DNA from: Certhia americana
Taxonomy: Eukaryota; Chordata; Aves; Passeriformes; Certhiidae
Reading direction: 5' to 3'
NCBI GenBank assembly: GCA_018697195.1
Contig: JAGMWU010000144.1
Location: 35,996 to 99,995, forward strand
DNA length: 64,000 bases
The position numbers were made by a program, and so were the translations under genes. Shown here piece by piece: positions 32,978 through 45,359 of this stretch. The notes under the pieces are model-generated. The model was not told the DNA's origin, did not search any database, and was given only the letters and a program-made list of their open reading frames with translations. The number at the start of each line of letters is the position of its first letter. Positions within the stretch are counted from its first letter, which is position 1.

Positions 32978-33712
32978 GGCTGGCAATGCTGTGCCTGATG
33001 CACCCCAGGACATGGTTGGTCCTCCTGGCTGCCAGGGCACCGCTGAGTCACATTCAGCTTGCCATTGACCAGAACCCCCCAGGTCCCTTTCTGTAGTGCT
33101 GCTCTCCCAGCCTCTTGTTCTCCTGTTTGTCTGCACATGTAGGGTTGCCCCATCCCAGGTGCAGAATCTGGCACTTTTCTTTGTTAAACTTCATATGGCT
33201 GGTGATTGCCCAGGTCTCTCATTTGTCAAGGTCTCTCTGCAGAGCCTCTCTACCCTCAAGGGAGTCAATACGTCTTCCCAGTTTAGTGTCATCAGCAATC
33301 TTATTTAGTATCCCTTCAAGTCCTGAATCCAAGTCATTTATCAAGATGTTGAAGAGAAATGAGCCTAAGATGAAGCCCTGTGGAACCCCACTAGTCACTG
33401 GTCGTCAGCCTGATGTAACCCCATTTACTATAACTCTTTGTGCCTGACCCATGAACCAGTTGCTCACCCATTGCTTGATTGGTTTATCCAGCTGTGTGCT
33501 GGATGTTTTGTCCAGAAAGATACTGTGAGAGAATATTGAAAGCTTTACAGAAATCCCGAACAGACTTCTCTTGGTCAACTAGGTGTATTATCTTTCGTAA
33601 GAGGAAATTAAGTTTGACAAGCAGGACTTTTCCCTCATGAAGCTGTGCTGGCTGTGACCCATGACTGTTGTCCTTGAGGTGTTTTTCATTAACTCCCAGA
33701 GTAATGCTACAG
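32978..33712 (-). mobile_element. CR1 LINE, right part of the interrupted copy
   Basis: Continues the CR1 of 26088-26631 across the provirus; 32978-33220 is nearly identical in inverted orientation to about 54868-55110. From 33220 to 33712 it continues into the RT C-terminal region. At about 33712 the orientation of CR1 sequence flips, so this is its 5' truncated end. Confidence 0.88.
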
Positions 33713-33714
33713 AG

Positions 33715-34879
33715 CAGTGGCAGAGCAAATGACATCATCTACCTGGACTAATGCAAAGCATTCGACACTTTCCTGTATGACATCCTTGTCTCCAAATTGA
33801 AGAGTCATGGATTTGATGGATGGACCACTCAGTGGATAAAGAAATGGCTGTAAGGCTACATGCAAAGAGTTGTGGTCAACAGGTCATTGTCCATGTGGAA
33901 ACCAGTGATGAGTGGTGTCCCTCAGGAGTCAGTACTGGGGCTGATACTGTTCAACATCTTTGTTGATGACATGGACAGTGGGATTGAATGCACCCTCAGC
34001 AAATTTGCTGATGACACCAAGCTGTGTGGTGTGGTCAGCACGCTGGAAGGAAGGGATAGCATCCAAAGGGACCTGGACAGGCTTGAGAGGTGGGTCTGTG
34101 CAAACCTCATGAAGTTTAACAAGGCCAAGTTTGAAGCCTTAAACCTAGATTTTGGCAATTCCAGACACATCTACATGTTAGGCAAAATGATTGAGGGCAG
34201 CCCTGCAGAGGATTTGGGAGTGATGGTTGATAAAATACTCAACATGAGTTGGCAATGTGTGCTCGCAGCCCAGAAAACCAATGGAATCCTGGGCTGCATT
34301 CAAAAGAGCATGACCAGCAGGTTGAAGGAGATGACTCTCCCTTTCTATTCTGCTCTTGTGAGATCCCCCCCCCCCCTTGTGTACAGTTCTGTTGTCCGCA
34401 ACATAAGGACATAGAACTGTTGGAACAAGTCCAGAGGAGACCACTAAGTTGATAAGAGGACTCAAGCACCTCGCCTATGGAGGCAGGCTGAAAAAGTTGG
34501 GGCTGTTAAACCTGGAGAAGGTTGTGTGGAGACCTCATAGCAACCTTCCGGTATCTGAAGGGGGCCTACAGGGAAGCCAGAGGGACCCTTCATCAGGAAC
34601 TGTAATGATTGGACAAGGAGCAATGGGTACAAATTGAAGGAGGAAATTTAGATTAGATATTAAAAAGTAATTTTTTACTGTGGAGGTGGTGAGACACTGG
34701 AACAGATTGCCCAGGGAGGTTGTGGATGCCCCAATCCTGGCAGTGTTCAAAGCCAGGTTGGATAAGGCCTTGAGCAACCTAGTCTAGTGGGAGGTGTCCC
34801 TGCCCATGGCAGGGGGGGTTGAGACTAAATTATTTTTAATGGCCATTCCGACTCCTTAACATTCTATGATTCTATGATT
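33715..34879 (+). mobile_element. CR1 LINE fragment, plus orientation
   Basis: Holds RT core sequence with SGVPQ and the catalytic FADDTKL (184-codon frame 33860-34414), then 3' UTR, and ends in two copies of the terminal repeat (ATTCTATG, 34861-34879). Stops and a C run (about 34366-34376) break the frame. It meets the minus-strand CR1 head to head at about 33712. Confidence 0.9.
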
Positions 34880-34886
34880 GGTGTCA

Positions 34887-35930
34887 TTGTCCTGGCTGTG
34901 TGGTCTGTAGTAGACTCCTCTGATGACAGACATTCACATTATTTGTTTGTCTCTTAATCCTTACCCAGAGGTTCTCAACTGTGCCATTGCCAACTGCACG
35001 CTCCCTACATTCACCTGTCCATTGCATACAGTGCCACCCCCCACCTTGCCTGCCCTGCCTATCCTCCCTGAAGAGCCTGTAACCATCCAACATGGCACTT
35101 CAGTCACAGGACTCATCCCACCAGGTTTCGTTTATGCCACTGTGTTGTGGTTTAGAATAGTACTCCCCAATTCAGTGCCTACACCATGACTCTTCCAAGG
35201 TAGATGCCACTCACTCACTGCCCCCCTTTCACCTTCCCCTTCCCACTCCAGGGATGGAGTTGAGAACTGGAGACACAAAAAGATGAAAATCACAGGTCGA
35301 GATAAGAACAATTTACTGCAAACAGCAATAAGATAAGGAAACAGTTACACCAACAATATTAGTAACAAAATGTATAAGACAAAGAAATGATTTACATAGA
35401 AAGTCAAACAATACTGGACCATTTCACCTTCCACTGGAAAGGAGAGAGTGCCCCTGGTAAGGATAGAGCAGGTCCCTACTTCCCTCACAAGTGAGGCCTT
35501 CACAAATGAGGTGAGATGGTATCAAATAACATTAGGGTCTGGCCATGCCCCCTGCTGGCTACTGTAAAAAATTACCCTTCTCCTGGCCAAAACTAGGACA
35601 CAATGATACCATACCTCAGGGACTGGGCCAAGGCTTTGAGCTTCACTTGCTTGCTCTTCATGCTGTGCACATTGGTACAGAAACATTTCAAGTGTGGTTC
35701 ATTGTAGCAAATACCTTGTGTGGCTGATTGAAGAATCTCACTGGCACTCAGTCCCTCAGATTTGGGTGTGCTATCCCACTGATCATCTCTGGCAAGCCTG
35801 GCTTTGTCCCTTTCCCCTTTTCAGTCTAGTTAAAGCTCTATCAATGAGCCCCACTAACTCCAGTGCAAAAACCCTTTTTCCCCTCTGAGAAAAATGCATC
35901 CTGTCAGCAGGTCTGGTGTTGTATGTAATC
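34887..35930 (-). mobile_element. CR1 5'-region fragment split by an LTR
   Basis: On the minus strand 34887-34930 matches the CR1 endonuclease segment as I recall it (VYYRPHSQ-like), and 34960-35140 and 35610-35930 resemble CR1 5' sequence seen in other bird copies. The LTR at 35143-35600 interrupts it. It could be the missing 5' part of the CR1 at 26088-33712, displaced by the plus-strand CR1. Assignment is from memory and less certain than for other copies. Confidence 0.55.
35143..35600 (-). mobile_element. ERVL-like solo LTR
   Basis: 458 bp with TGTTG...GGACA ends. Flanks CACTG (35138-35142) and CAATG (35601-35605) form a 5 bp duplication with one mismatch. On the minus strand it begins TGTCCTAGTTTTGGCC, close to the usual start of songbird ERVL LTRs. 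Confidence 0.7.
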
Positions 35931-36911
35931 TGTAACTTTCCTGACTGTAGACATTGATGTTTTGTGCATGCTGACGTGTTTATTATTTCCATGTTCCACT
36001 TTATGCACCAATTCACAATTGTTATAGTTCTGTCTGGAGAATGGTTCAACTTCAGAAAAGAGCAGTGATTGTGCACTCTAGAATACTTTTATTCTTATAC
36101 CACCTTGCTTTGTATGCTGTTTGTTCACAATGTATAAATTAAGCTTTCCACATGTAGTGTGATACTGTGAAAAGATTATTATACTACCCAGAAAAAGAGG
36201 GCAAATTAAGTTTATTCATTCAGTCTTTATATAAATTTGATACTTGCTCTAGAATTTTTGTGCTGGAATTATGAGTGAATTATGCAATTCTGTTTTATTG
36301 TTGAATGGACAACTATTTAAAAGTCAGCCTAACATTTGTCAGTCAGTGACATAGGAAATTGAATTACTTTTTTATCTGAACAATGGATTAAAAAATAAAA
36401 CTTTTTCAAGCATTTACATATTTATAAATTAGGGAATTTTAGTTCTGAAATAACTGGGTTTTTTCATCCTAATGGAGAGGATTCCAAAGTGGTAAAACTG
36501 GCAATTAGTCTCAGCCATAGTGTCTCCTTAGTACAAAACATCTTGTTTAATCCACCTAAAAGTGAAATTGTTAGGTTAGTAGAAGGTATGTTTAATATTC
36601 TTTCTCAAACTGCCTCATAATCTCATACTAAAAAGACACAAAAGCTTGTTAGAATATATAGGACTGCTTTTGTCTTAAATCTAAGCCACAATAGTGGAAT
36701 TATCAGTCTAGCTTTAAATTATATGGTGTTGCTTCATTTGGTACAAATGGGCTCTTTTCTTAAAAGGGAAAATGTAGGCTTAAATTTGTTTTTACATTAA
36801 AGGTTGTCACCTACCACTTAAAAAAGGCAAAAAGCTCTTTGTTTATGCACTTATCTGTCAGTTAAGGTTCAAGATAAGATTTAACTATACCTCTATCTTT
36901 TCCTTTTACAG
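35931..36911. other. TNPO1 3' UTR intron, right part
   Basis: AT-rich sequence up to the pyrimidine-rich acceptor TTTTCCTTTTACAG at 36898-36911. No repeat was recognised. Confidence 0.6.
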
Positions 36912-39900
36912 GTCCTTCAGTCTGGGAGACTATGAGGGAGACTCTGCACCCAGGGAAAATGTTACCCTTTACTGGGGGGAAGGGTAAACCAGTAGGGAAT
37001 ACAGTACAGTCCCAACCCTACTGGGAGGGGTGGGAGGGAAGTGTTGCTGTCACTGTATTAAGTCGATGTTGGGAAATGTTTTAACATCTGGAGCCTTTGT
37101 CGGTGGAAATAGTCTCCTATTACAACTCTGCACTGGATGTGAAGAAGAAAAAAAAGTCTATTAACAAAACAGCACATTCTGGATTATTTGTACCAAAATA
37201 AGAACCATATAATTGAACCATAGGGATACATAAAGAGGAAAACTATTTTACGCACAATAAAGGAAACCTACAAATGGAGGTCACAGGCAGTAAAAGGCTT
37301 TTTTCTTTTATGTTTTTTTAAAGTAAGGATTTTCTACATTACTTCATCCTGCTTAATGGGACTCCTAGATAATTTGCATGTTAATGAATAACTCAAATTA
37401 AATTAATACAGTTCAAATGCAGCTTGTGTCAGTATTGGGAGCAGGCACTTGCAGTGTACAATATAGAAAGCCCGTCGAAAATTAAAAGAGGTTAAGCTGG
37501 ACAAAATGAAGTAACCTGCAAGCTGCAAATGAGTCACTCCTTTCATTTTTGGGGTAAGGGGAGGGGCAAATCAAAGGAAAGATTCACATCTTAATTTTTG
37601 CATTTAAAAAATTAAAGTAGCATCATTTGGTTATTGTAATTAATTAGCTTTAATTTCTAGAGTAAGGCATTATTCTTAACATGCAGTTTAAGGTTCAGGC
37701 ATGCATTCCGGCTCATAGTGATCAGAGGTAATTTAAATTAGTGGGAAAGTAGCATGCTTGCATCACATAGAGTGAAACTGGTATACATTTACCTATGTGG
37801 CACCAGTCTTAGGTTGCAGTTTACCAATTCAATATAGCCCTGCAGTTAAAATTTTTTTTGAGATTCTGTGGATCTTATTTTTTTTAAGAATATAGTTATA
37901 AAGTACTGTAGTTAACAATTAGGCCTTGAAATACCTTTTTAGGATCTGTTAAGATTAAGATTCATATTGTATTGTGTGTAACCTGCACAATGGAAAGCTG
38001 ATATAACTGTGCAAAATATTTGCCTCTGTGCTGTCAGTGTGATGTGCTTTCTGCATGGTTATATGCTAGTGATTTTTAGCAGAATCTCTAAAAATGAGTT
38101 ACATGGTAAGACCCGTTAAAGGCTGCATAAATGTTAATTCGCACATAAAGACAATTGTAGAAGTTGATGACAATTGCTATATTTGTGTTTATTCCCACTC
38201 AGTGTATTACCTTTTATGCTTAATTTTTGTTCACAGCATGATCTTAGAGATGTTTAAGTTAGTGGATGTAAATGCAGGGTATCTATAATGTATTGGCATG
38301 TGTTGGTGGCCCTTTGTGATATAATTAAATGCACAAGGGTGCAAGTTTAAAGCTAAAGAGTGGCAGTTGGTTTGGATCCTCTTAATTTCATTTGTTTAGT
38401 CTTTCTGTTGATTTTTTTTCCTTTTTTTCTCTACTTACATGTATTCCTGTGAATAAATCTTTGTTAAGGTAATCCTTTACTTTTCTTTCAATGTGTATTT
38501 TCTTATGTACTGTGAATGTGAAATCCTAACTGGTAAACTTGATCTTATGTTTATCTGAAAATGGCAAGTCTGTATTTAGATTGCCTAAAGAGTATCCCAT
38601 GATGTTAAAGGAAAATGGAGAGACTTAACTGTGCTGATCAGAGGTGAAACCTCACCTTTCCATTTTTCAAGTGCTGCATAATTAACCTGCAAAACAAAAC
38701 TAAGCCATAACAGCCTTTTTATAGATTTCTTTTCTCACCTTTGCATTGCAAAATTGGACACTGGATAACAGTTTGGGGTTTGGGGTTTTTTCGTGTTTTG
38801 TGGTTTGTTTGGGGGGGGGGGGTGTTGTTTTGTTTGTTTGAAGTTTTTGTGTGGTTTTTTTTAAGAACTTGCTGCTCTTTGCATGGTTCTGTTTGAGTGT
38901 TAAATGATTTAGCCATTGCACTGAAGTTTGAGCTGTATGACTGTGGACTTATAAATGCTGTTATGCTGTTTTAAGAGTTTGGGGGGGGGGGGGTGTTTAC
39001 ATGCACATTTTAAATGTGTCCCGCTCTCCACCTCATCCTTTCTTGTTTTTTGTGGGTTTGCAAATATGAATGGATTATGCCTGAAAAATAGTTTGAACAT
39101 GTACTGTATGAAGTACACTCAGTAATGCTAGTACATAGTATTTATTCAATTTGGTCAAATTTGCATGTGATAACTGCCTTTCAAATTACATTGCTTTGGT
39201 AGCAAATACAAAATTCTTTCTTAACTCATAGCACTGAAGAAAATTCGTAAGAGTTTTAGTCACTAAAAACACTTTGAAATCAATTTTGGAAGAAGAAAAA
39301 AACAGAAGGATATTATTTTAGACACAAATTGGCTATAGTTTTGAATGCATTTGAACATTAGGGAAGAGTTTCAGAGTAATGACATTAAAACAAATTGTAG
39401 AATAGAAAACCTACCTAAACAATACTGTAGCATTACAGCTAGAATCTGGCTTTAACTAAACTGTTTAAATTTCAGAAAGCCCCTATAACCAAATAAACCT
39501 ACTTCACCTCACATTACCTTAGGATACTGCTTTTGTACATAGTATTTTAGTAGGTATTTGTACAGATATGAACTGATCTGGTATAAGCAAAGAAAATAAT
39601 TAAGGTAGAAATACACAGTACTGACAAAATAGTCTGTTGTATAAGTTCCCTTGTGGTATATTTTAAAGCTGATAAACTATATTCCTAATGCATAATATAG
39701 TGCATAGATTTGCAATGCCATTTAGGGTCTAATCTGAGGCAAGAAAAGTTCTGAATCAGCATTAACAGTTATAATTCAATTATTGCATCATGGGATAAAT
39801 AAAAAGCATTTCAATTCTTGTAGTGTAGGCTTGACAGTTCTTAAATGTTGACTGAACATTTATATTGGTAGAATTGTGAGTTTGTTACATTCCAGTGTTT

Positions 39901-42265
39901 CTGCCTCTTGGCATGCTAAAAGTCGGCTTCATTTGCTCTTTCCACACTGAATAAACTGCTGTTAGTCTGCTAAGCTACAAAAATAGCCGCTGCTAAGTAA
40001 TGGTGTAGATTTTCTACTTGAATAGTTTTGTTGTAGGAGCCTCAGGAGGTCAGTGTTTACTGTTTTTTATATAAGTCATTTTCCTGTTTTAATTTTAACT
40101 TTTTGAAGGATTCAGAGTGAAGAAAAGCTGCTGATCAACCTAAGTTGATAACAGAAAGGATATTTAAAATCCTTATAAAATGCATCTTTTTGACAGTTCT
40201 AAATTGCTGTGAAATTATACACTCAATACTAATTATTTTTCTTTATACATTCAGAAAACAACTCTCTTCATTTAAGAAAAACTGACTAGAATAGTTCATT
40301 ATTCTAAGCAGGGCAAGAAAATATAATGAATTTTATAATTTTTTTCCAAAGCTCATTTTCTAAATTGGTAAATATATATATATATTTAAATTGTAATGAG
40401 CTAATTCTTATGCTTTTGTTTATTGCTCCTTAAAGCTTGTACTCAAAAGATCAGTTTTGGAAGAATGAGTTTAAAATTTATAATAATTATAATTTTTAAA
40501 AGTTATGAAGCAACATAAATTTTGTAACTAGAATTAATGATACACTGTGGATTTGGTGAGAGACTTTTTAGAACTTTTATGTAAGCATCAATTTTAATTA
40601 CTTATACTGCATATATCGTATAATAATAAAATGTATATTTTAAAGCTTCAAGTGGTTTTACTCAAGTTAAACTCATTGCTACTTAGAAATATTCAAATAC
40701 TAGCTTTATCTCAGGTGAATACTCTTGTACTCTTTTTGTTCAGAACACATGCTTATAAAAATTGTTTTAATTATATCAGTTTATGTATTTCATAATACGG
40801 AGCTCTTCTGTCTTAAACTTACTCTAAATTAACCTTCTACTGTTGGACAATAATGACTTTTGCTTCACCTATTTTATTCATATTGAATGTATTAGCAGAT
40901 AAAAGTGCAAAAATATTCTTCCCTTGAGGAGAATGCATCCATATTCAAATAACTGAAACATTTCTTGAAAAATGCTTTAAATGTAACATTGTGTTAGAAA
41001 TCTTTTCTTTCAGATTTTGTCAAGGAAAGAAGTTGCAAATTAACATGAATTGCTTTGATGCTCTCTCTTTTATGAGCATAAATGCATAAAGCTTCTACAT
41101 AGGGTCTAATGAGTAACTTTTTATCTTAGATAAATGTTAAGCTCTAAAATGACTGCTGCAAATTGCAAAACATCTTGCAGTTACTTCAGGTAATGCTGAT
41201 ATGGTTTGCATATATATTTGTGATATATTACATATTTCCAGTAACCTCATCTTGAGTAAGTAAAGCTTGATCAGTAGCTGTGTATTTCACTCACCTATGC
41301 ATTCACCAGAATGACTTGCACCATCAGTCTACATTTTTTTGTCTGACACTGATGCTTGCTCTTTCCACATAATGGTTGGAGCAAGCCAGTTTTAGATTAG
41401 TTTAAATGGAAAACTCTGAGGTGAGTACTCTTGTTGCTTGCCTTGTTGAGTATATTCTCCTAAAATAATAAGGATACTTACTTGAATGTATTTGTGAGGG
41501 CAGTTAAAGTGTCTATAAAAGGTGGATCCCTATCTGGTGTTACACTATACTTTTTCAGTAAGTCAAGTCTGCATCTCAAAGAATTCAGTGCTTATAGTAT
41601 ATCACACTTGTATAAGCTGGTTCTATTGTGCTACTTTCACCTAAGGTATATAATTCCTTACTTTGGGTAAAAAACAAAACTGAGAAGACCTAGGTGATCT
41701 TTGTGGGAAAGCGATTAGAAAAAAAAGATGTGTGTAAGCAGGTTTCTTTGGCTGTTGAAATCTTCAGTGTAATACTTTCTTTTTTCATGGGAAGAAATAG
41801 ATAGCTATATATGGCTGACTTACTAATACTGAGCACTTCTAAAGTTTTCAATTTGATGCAGTATAGAAAATAATTTAAAATTAAAGATGACTGATCTTTC
41901 TGCTGATAACTTAGGTTGTATGAGTTTTGCTTGAAAGCTTTAAAACTGATGTTTCTGTGTCTGCCACAATGTTGGAATGTATCCTTCAAACATATCCTCC
42001 TGCAACCTTTCAAACTACTAAATTAAGTGATATTTCTTGAAGTCTGCCTAATTACTAACAGAACTTCATTTTAAATAGAATACTGTTTTAATTTTTGATA
42101 AGCTGCTGAATTTTAGAGTTTTTGGGGCCACCAAATATTTTAAATCATGCAGAGAATCTATATTGTATTGTAGTAATTTTATATCTACATTTGTATGATG
42201 TGACATAATAGATGTGGATGCCAATCTGCTTGAATATGTTAATAAAGTTGTTAAAATATATATGT
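36912..42265 (+). other. TNPO1: TNPO1 terminal 3' UTR exon
   Basis: Begins GTCCTTCAGTCTGGGAGACT, matching the mammalian TNPO1 UTR as I recall it, after a strong acceptor. The sequence lacks repeats for more than 5 kb, unlike the flanking intron. AATAAA signals occur at 37256, 38452, 39798, 39950, 40625 and 42241; the last is taken as the distal end, so several poly(A) isoforms are likely. Two G runs (12 and 13 G) lie at 38811-38822 and 38981-38993. The exact 3' end is inferred. Confidence 0.7.
42241..42246 (+). terminator. TNPO1: Candidate distal poly(A) signal of TNPO1
   Basis: AATAAA followed by GTTGTTAAAATATATATGTT, a T/G-containing downstream region. It is the last canonical signal before repeat-bearing intergenic DNA. 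Confidence 0.45.
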
Positions 42266-43967
42266 TGCACTCCAATTTTTAATGAAAGATGAAAATGTCA
42301 TGTTTAGCTTATGTTTTGTCTGACTCAGTAGGGTACTCTTCTGGTTCACACATGTAAGTTCTGGAGTCTCTTGAATAAGGAGGATTTTAATTTTTTTGTG
42401 AATGAAAATGATCTTTGGTTAAGTTAAGGTCAGTTCAGTTTAGATTTTTTTATGCTGCTTGGGGGCTGATAAATGTAGACATAGGAGGTTTACCTGAACT
42501 GAAATTAATGTTCATGGGATGATGCTGGTAACTGCTCTACTACTGAGAAATGTTACACTGCCTATATTTTTGTTTGAAACAGATGAGGCTAGGTAGCTAA
42601 ATCTGACCAAATGAGGATGTTGTCCCAAATATAGATTCTACCCAGTGTGCAAGAAGCCAATCCACACACAGTCAAGGTATTTGTTTAATTCATGTCTGCA
42701 CAGAGATGGGTGCTGGGTGATGAATCCACAAAGCTGGCACACCTTCAGTATGCTGGTTATCCACTTCCATAAACTTCAAACATTGAAAGATCATAACTTC
42801 CAGTATATGCAATAATCTAAAACTACATTCATTGGCTAAATACTTTTTTACTTTCACTTAAAGACACAGTACCCATTTATTTTATCACACATGCTCTATA
42901 AGGAAGGAGCTTATGCAAGTAAGGGGCTTCTATAAATGTGAATTTTGCTATGCTGGTTATCTGACTAAAGTTAGCACATAAGTTCAAGCCAAAGACTTGT
43001 TTGGTCTTATCAATAGTTTGTTCCTGCTATCAATATTTTGTTCCTGCATTATCTCCTTGTTTGGTAAATTTATGGTGTCATCCTCCTCTGCTGCTCACTT
43101 ATTTAGTAGATGTATGGTGTTATATTGTTCTCACTTCTCAATGGGGCTTTGTGGTGTCAGTCTCATTACTTGTGTTTGTCAATAATTAGGTACAAATTAG
43201 AATAAGCTAAAACTAAATGAAAATTATTCAAGACCTTGAACCAAATCTTGCAATAGTCTTAGTCTAATTTTATCTAGCTTTTATGGGGTGATAATGCAAA
43301 CTGTTTAAAGGTCTGTTCTTAAACTTATTTAACTTCCTGATACTGAAGTCCCTAAAATGAAAGTATGAAATTAACAGTAGTAGCTCCCTATACAAAATTT
43401 ACCCATGTCGATTTGATTGCTTTATGTTTGCTTCCAAAATTTACAGTTGGTCAATAACATATAAACAATCTAGACAACTACATGTCTAGCACGGGGACCT
43501 TCTGTATTGTAACAAATTCAATAAAATACATTATCATTATATAACTACTAAATAAATTCATAATAACATGTATAGTAGAAATTAATTACTGCATATTTGG
43601 CTGAAAGTCTGCTTAAATAAGGACTTCAATTTCTGACTCCAGAAAGAGAAGACCATGGAATAGCTGTTGACAGCACAGTAGGTGTGTAGAGACTGATTTG
43701 ATTAGAAAAGAGATCAGTTCCTGTTGGCTATAAGACATGAGTAAACCAGTGACTGGGAAGACAGGGTATAGTTTTGGTCTTGTCTTCATTTAAATAGCCC
43801 TCCCCACTCCCATTCTGTCATGGGGTACTTGTTTTAGAGCATGCTGTTGTCAAGGGGGAACTTGAACAAATATTTTACTATTGACTCAGGCCTCAGTCTG
43901 AGGTTAATTACTACTATATACAAACAAGATGAGTAGAGTATTAGCATCTTAAATGAAAAGAATGTTA
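42266..43967. other. Intergenic, no recognised gene
   Basis: AT-rich sequence between TNPO1 and the nested repeat stack. A 20 bp unit is tandemly duplicated once (about 43009-43048, ATCAATA-TTTGTTCCTGC). No exon or repeat family was recognised. Confidence 0.6.
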
Positions 43968-44281
43968 TCATAGAATCAGAATGACTTGTGTTAGAAGGGA
44001 CCCTAAAGATCATCTAGTTCCAACCCCCCTACTATGGGCAGTGACACCCTCCACTATCCCAGACTGCTCCAAGCCCCATTCAGTCTGGCCTTGAACCCTT
44101 CCAGGGATGGGGCATCCACATCTTCTCTGAGCAATCTGTTCCAGTGGCACACTACCCTCTGAGTAATTAATTTCTTCTTAATGTCTAATATAAATCTCTC
44201 TTCTTTTAGTTTAAAACCATTCCCCCTTGTCTTTTCACTATCTGCCTATGTAAAAAGTTGCTCTCTCTCTTTTTATATTAT
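43968..44281 (-). mobile_element. CR1 LINE 3' fragment
   Basis: Starts with the complement of the CR1 3' end (ATCATAGAATCAG) and follows the 3' UTR for about 310 bp, to the point where the LTR element begins. It forms the outermost layer of the nested stack, although whether the LTR element inserted into it or exactly beside it is not clear. Confidence 0.85.
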
Positions 44282-44801
44282 TGTCCTGGTTTAGCCTGAT
44301 TGGACAATTTTGTAATATTGACAGATGATTAAACCAATGAGAAGAGCTGATACACCTTTGTGAATGTACATTTTTAGGGGAGATTCTGGAAATCTAGGCC
44401 TTCTGATTTCCGGTAGTGTCGGAGGTAGGAGGCCCAGCCCGGCTTCTTCCCATGGCTGGGACGGGCGGAGGTTCCCCCTACCCTCCCCCAGCACCCCTAG
44501 CCAGGCAAAGGGGTAGGAGAGGCGGGGCGGGGGGGGGGAAGGCCGGCTACTCCAGTCCCGAGATGCTGAGATTTGCTAATCCAGGACAGCCCACGCAGCA
44601 AAGTGGGGGCTGAGCCAGGCCTGGCAGCTGCTGGGCAGGGAAAGGGGGAGCAATCAGCCCAGGCATGCTACAGCTAAGACTTGAACGGGCTGAAAAAAAG
44701 ATCCTAAACTCCCTCTCTCAGCACAGCTGGAATTGAACATAGCAGGCCTTGAGATCCTGGCCCAGCTCCAGCACAATTGCAATTCATCACGTGACTGCCT
44801 T

Positions 44802-45135
44802 TGTGGTAGCGCATGTATATCCCTCCCCCCAAGCGTTTCTATGTACCCCTCCCGCAAGTGTGACATGTTTATCCCCTCCCCTCCCTGTCCCTGGAATGTT
44901 ATCTCATTGGCTGGTGCTGCATGCCTCCCCGCCCCTTTCCTGAAGTTTGAAGAACCCGGGAGAAGCTCCCCTCTGCCTCTTTTTCCTCCTGGACTCCAGC
45001 CAAGAATAAACTCTTACTCCATTCCGGAGGAAAAGCAGCCCTTGGTCTTTTATCTCGGTCATGAAGAGCTCCCCTGCCCTCCCCACGACACAGCTAGCTA
45101 GGGAAATTTGGGAGGGACAAGTGGGGTTTACTTCA
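44802..45135 (+). repeat. Provirus 5' LTR
   Basis: 334 bp, TGTGGTAG...TTACTTCA, pyrimidine-rich U3, AATAAA at 45005-45010. Paired with 53392-53725. Confidence 0.95.
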
Positions 45136-45136
45136 G

Positions 45137-45154
45137 TGGGCGCCCAATGTGAGG
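45137..45154 (+). promoter_or_regulatory. Primer binding site, tRNA-Lys-like
   Basis: TGGGCGCCCAATGTGAGG, one base after the LTR, resembles the tRNA-Lys1,2 site of betaretroviruses with a few changes. It differs in type from the tRNA-Trp-like site of the provirus at 26632-32977. Confidence 0.7.
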
Positions 45155-45359
45155 CACTCCGGACCCCACGGGACAGCTGGAAAACACCGCACCGGTGTTT
45201 TAATAAGCTTTGGAATCGTCAACTACCCCGCCAGCTCACTGACGGAGGTTGGGCTGGTACCTTGCAGAGAACACGAGTCAGCCTGAACTGAGGACCTTTA
45301 TACAATACTGAGACACGCCGCGTTCTTCAGGGAGAGGTAAGAACCCGGGACAGAGGACC

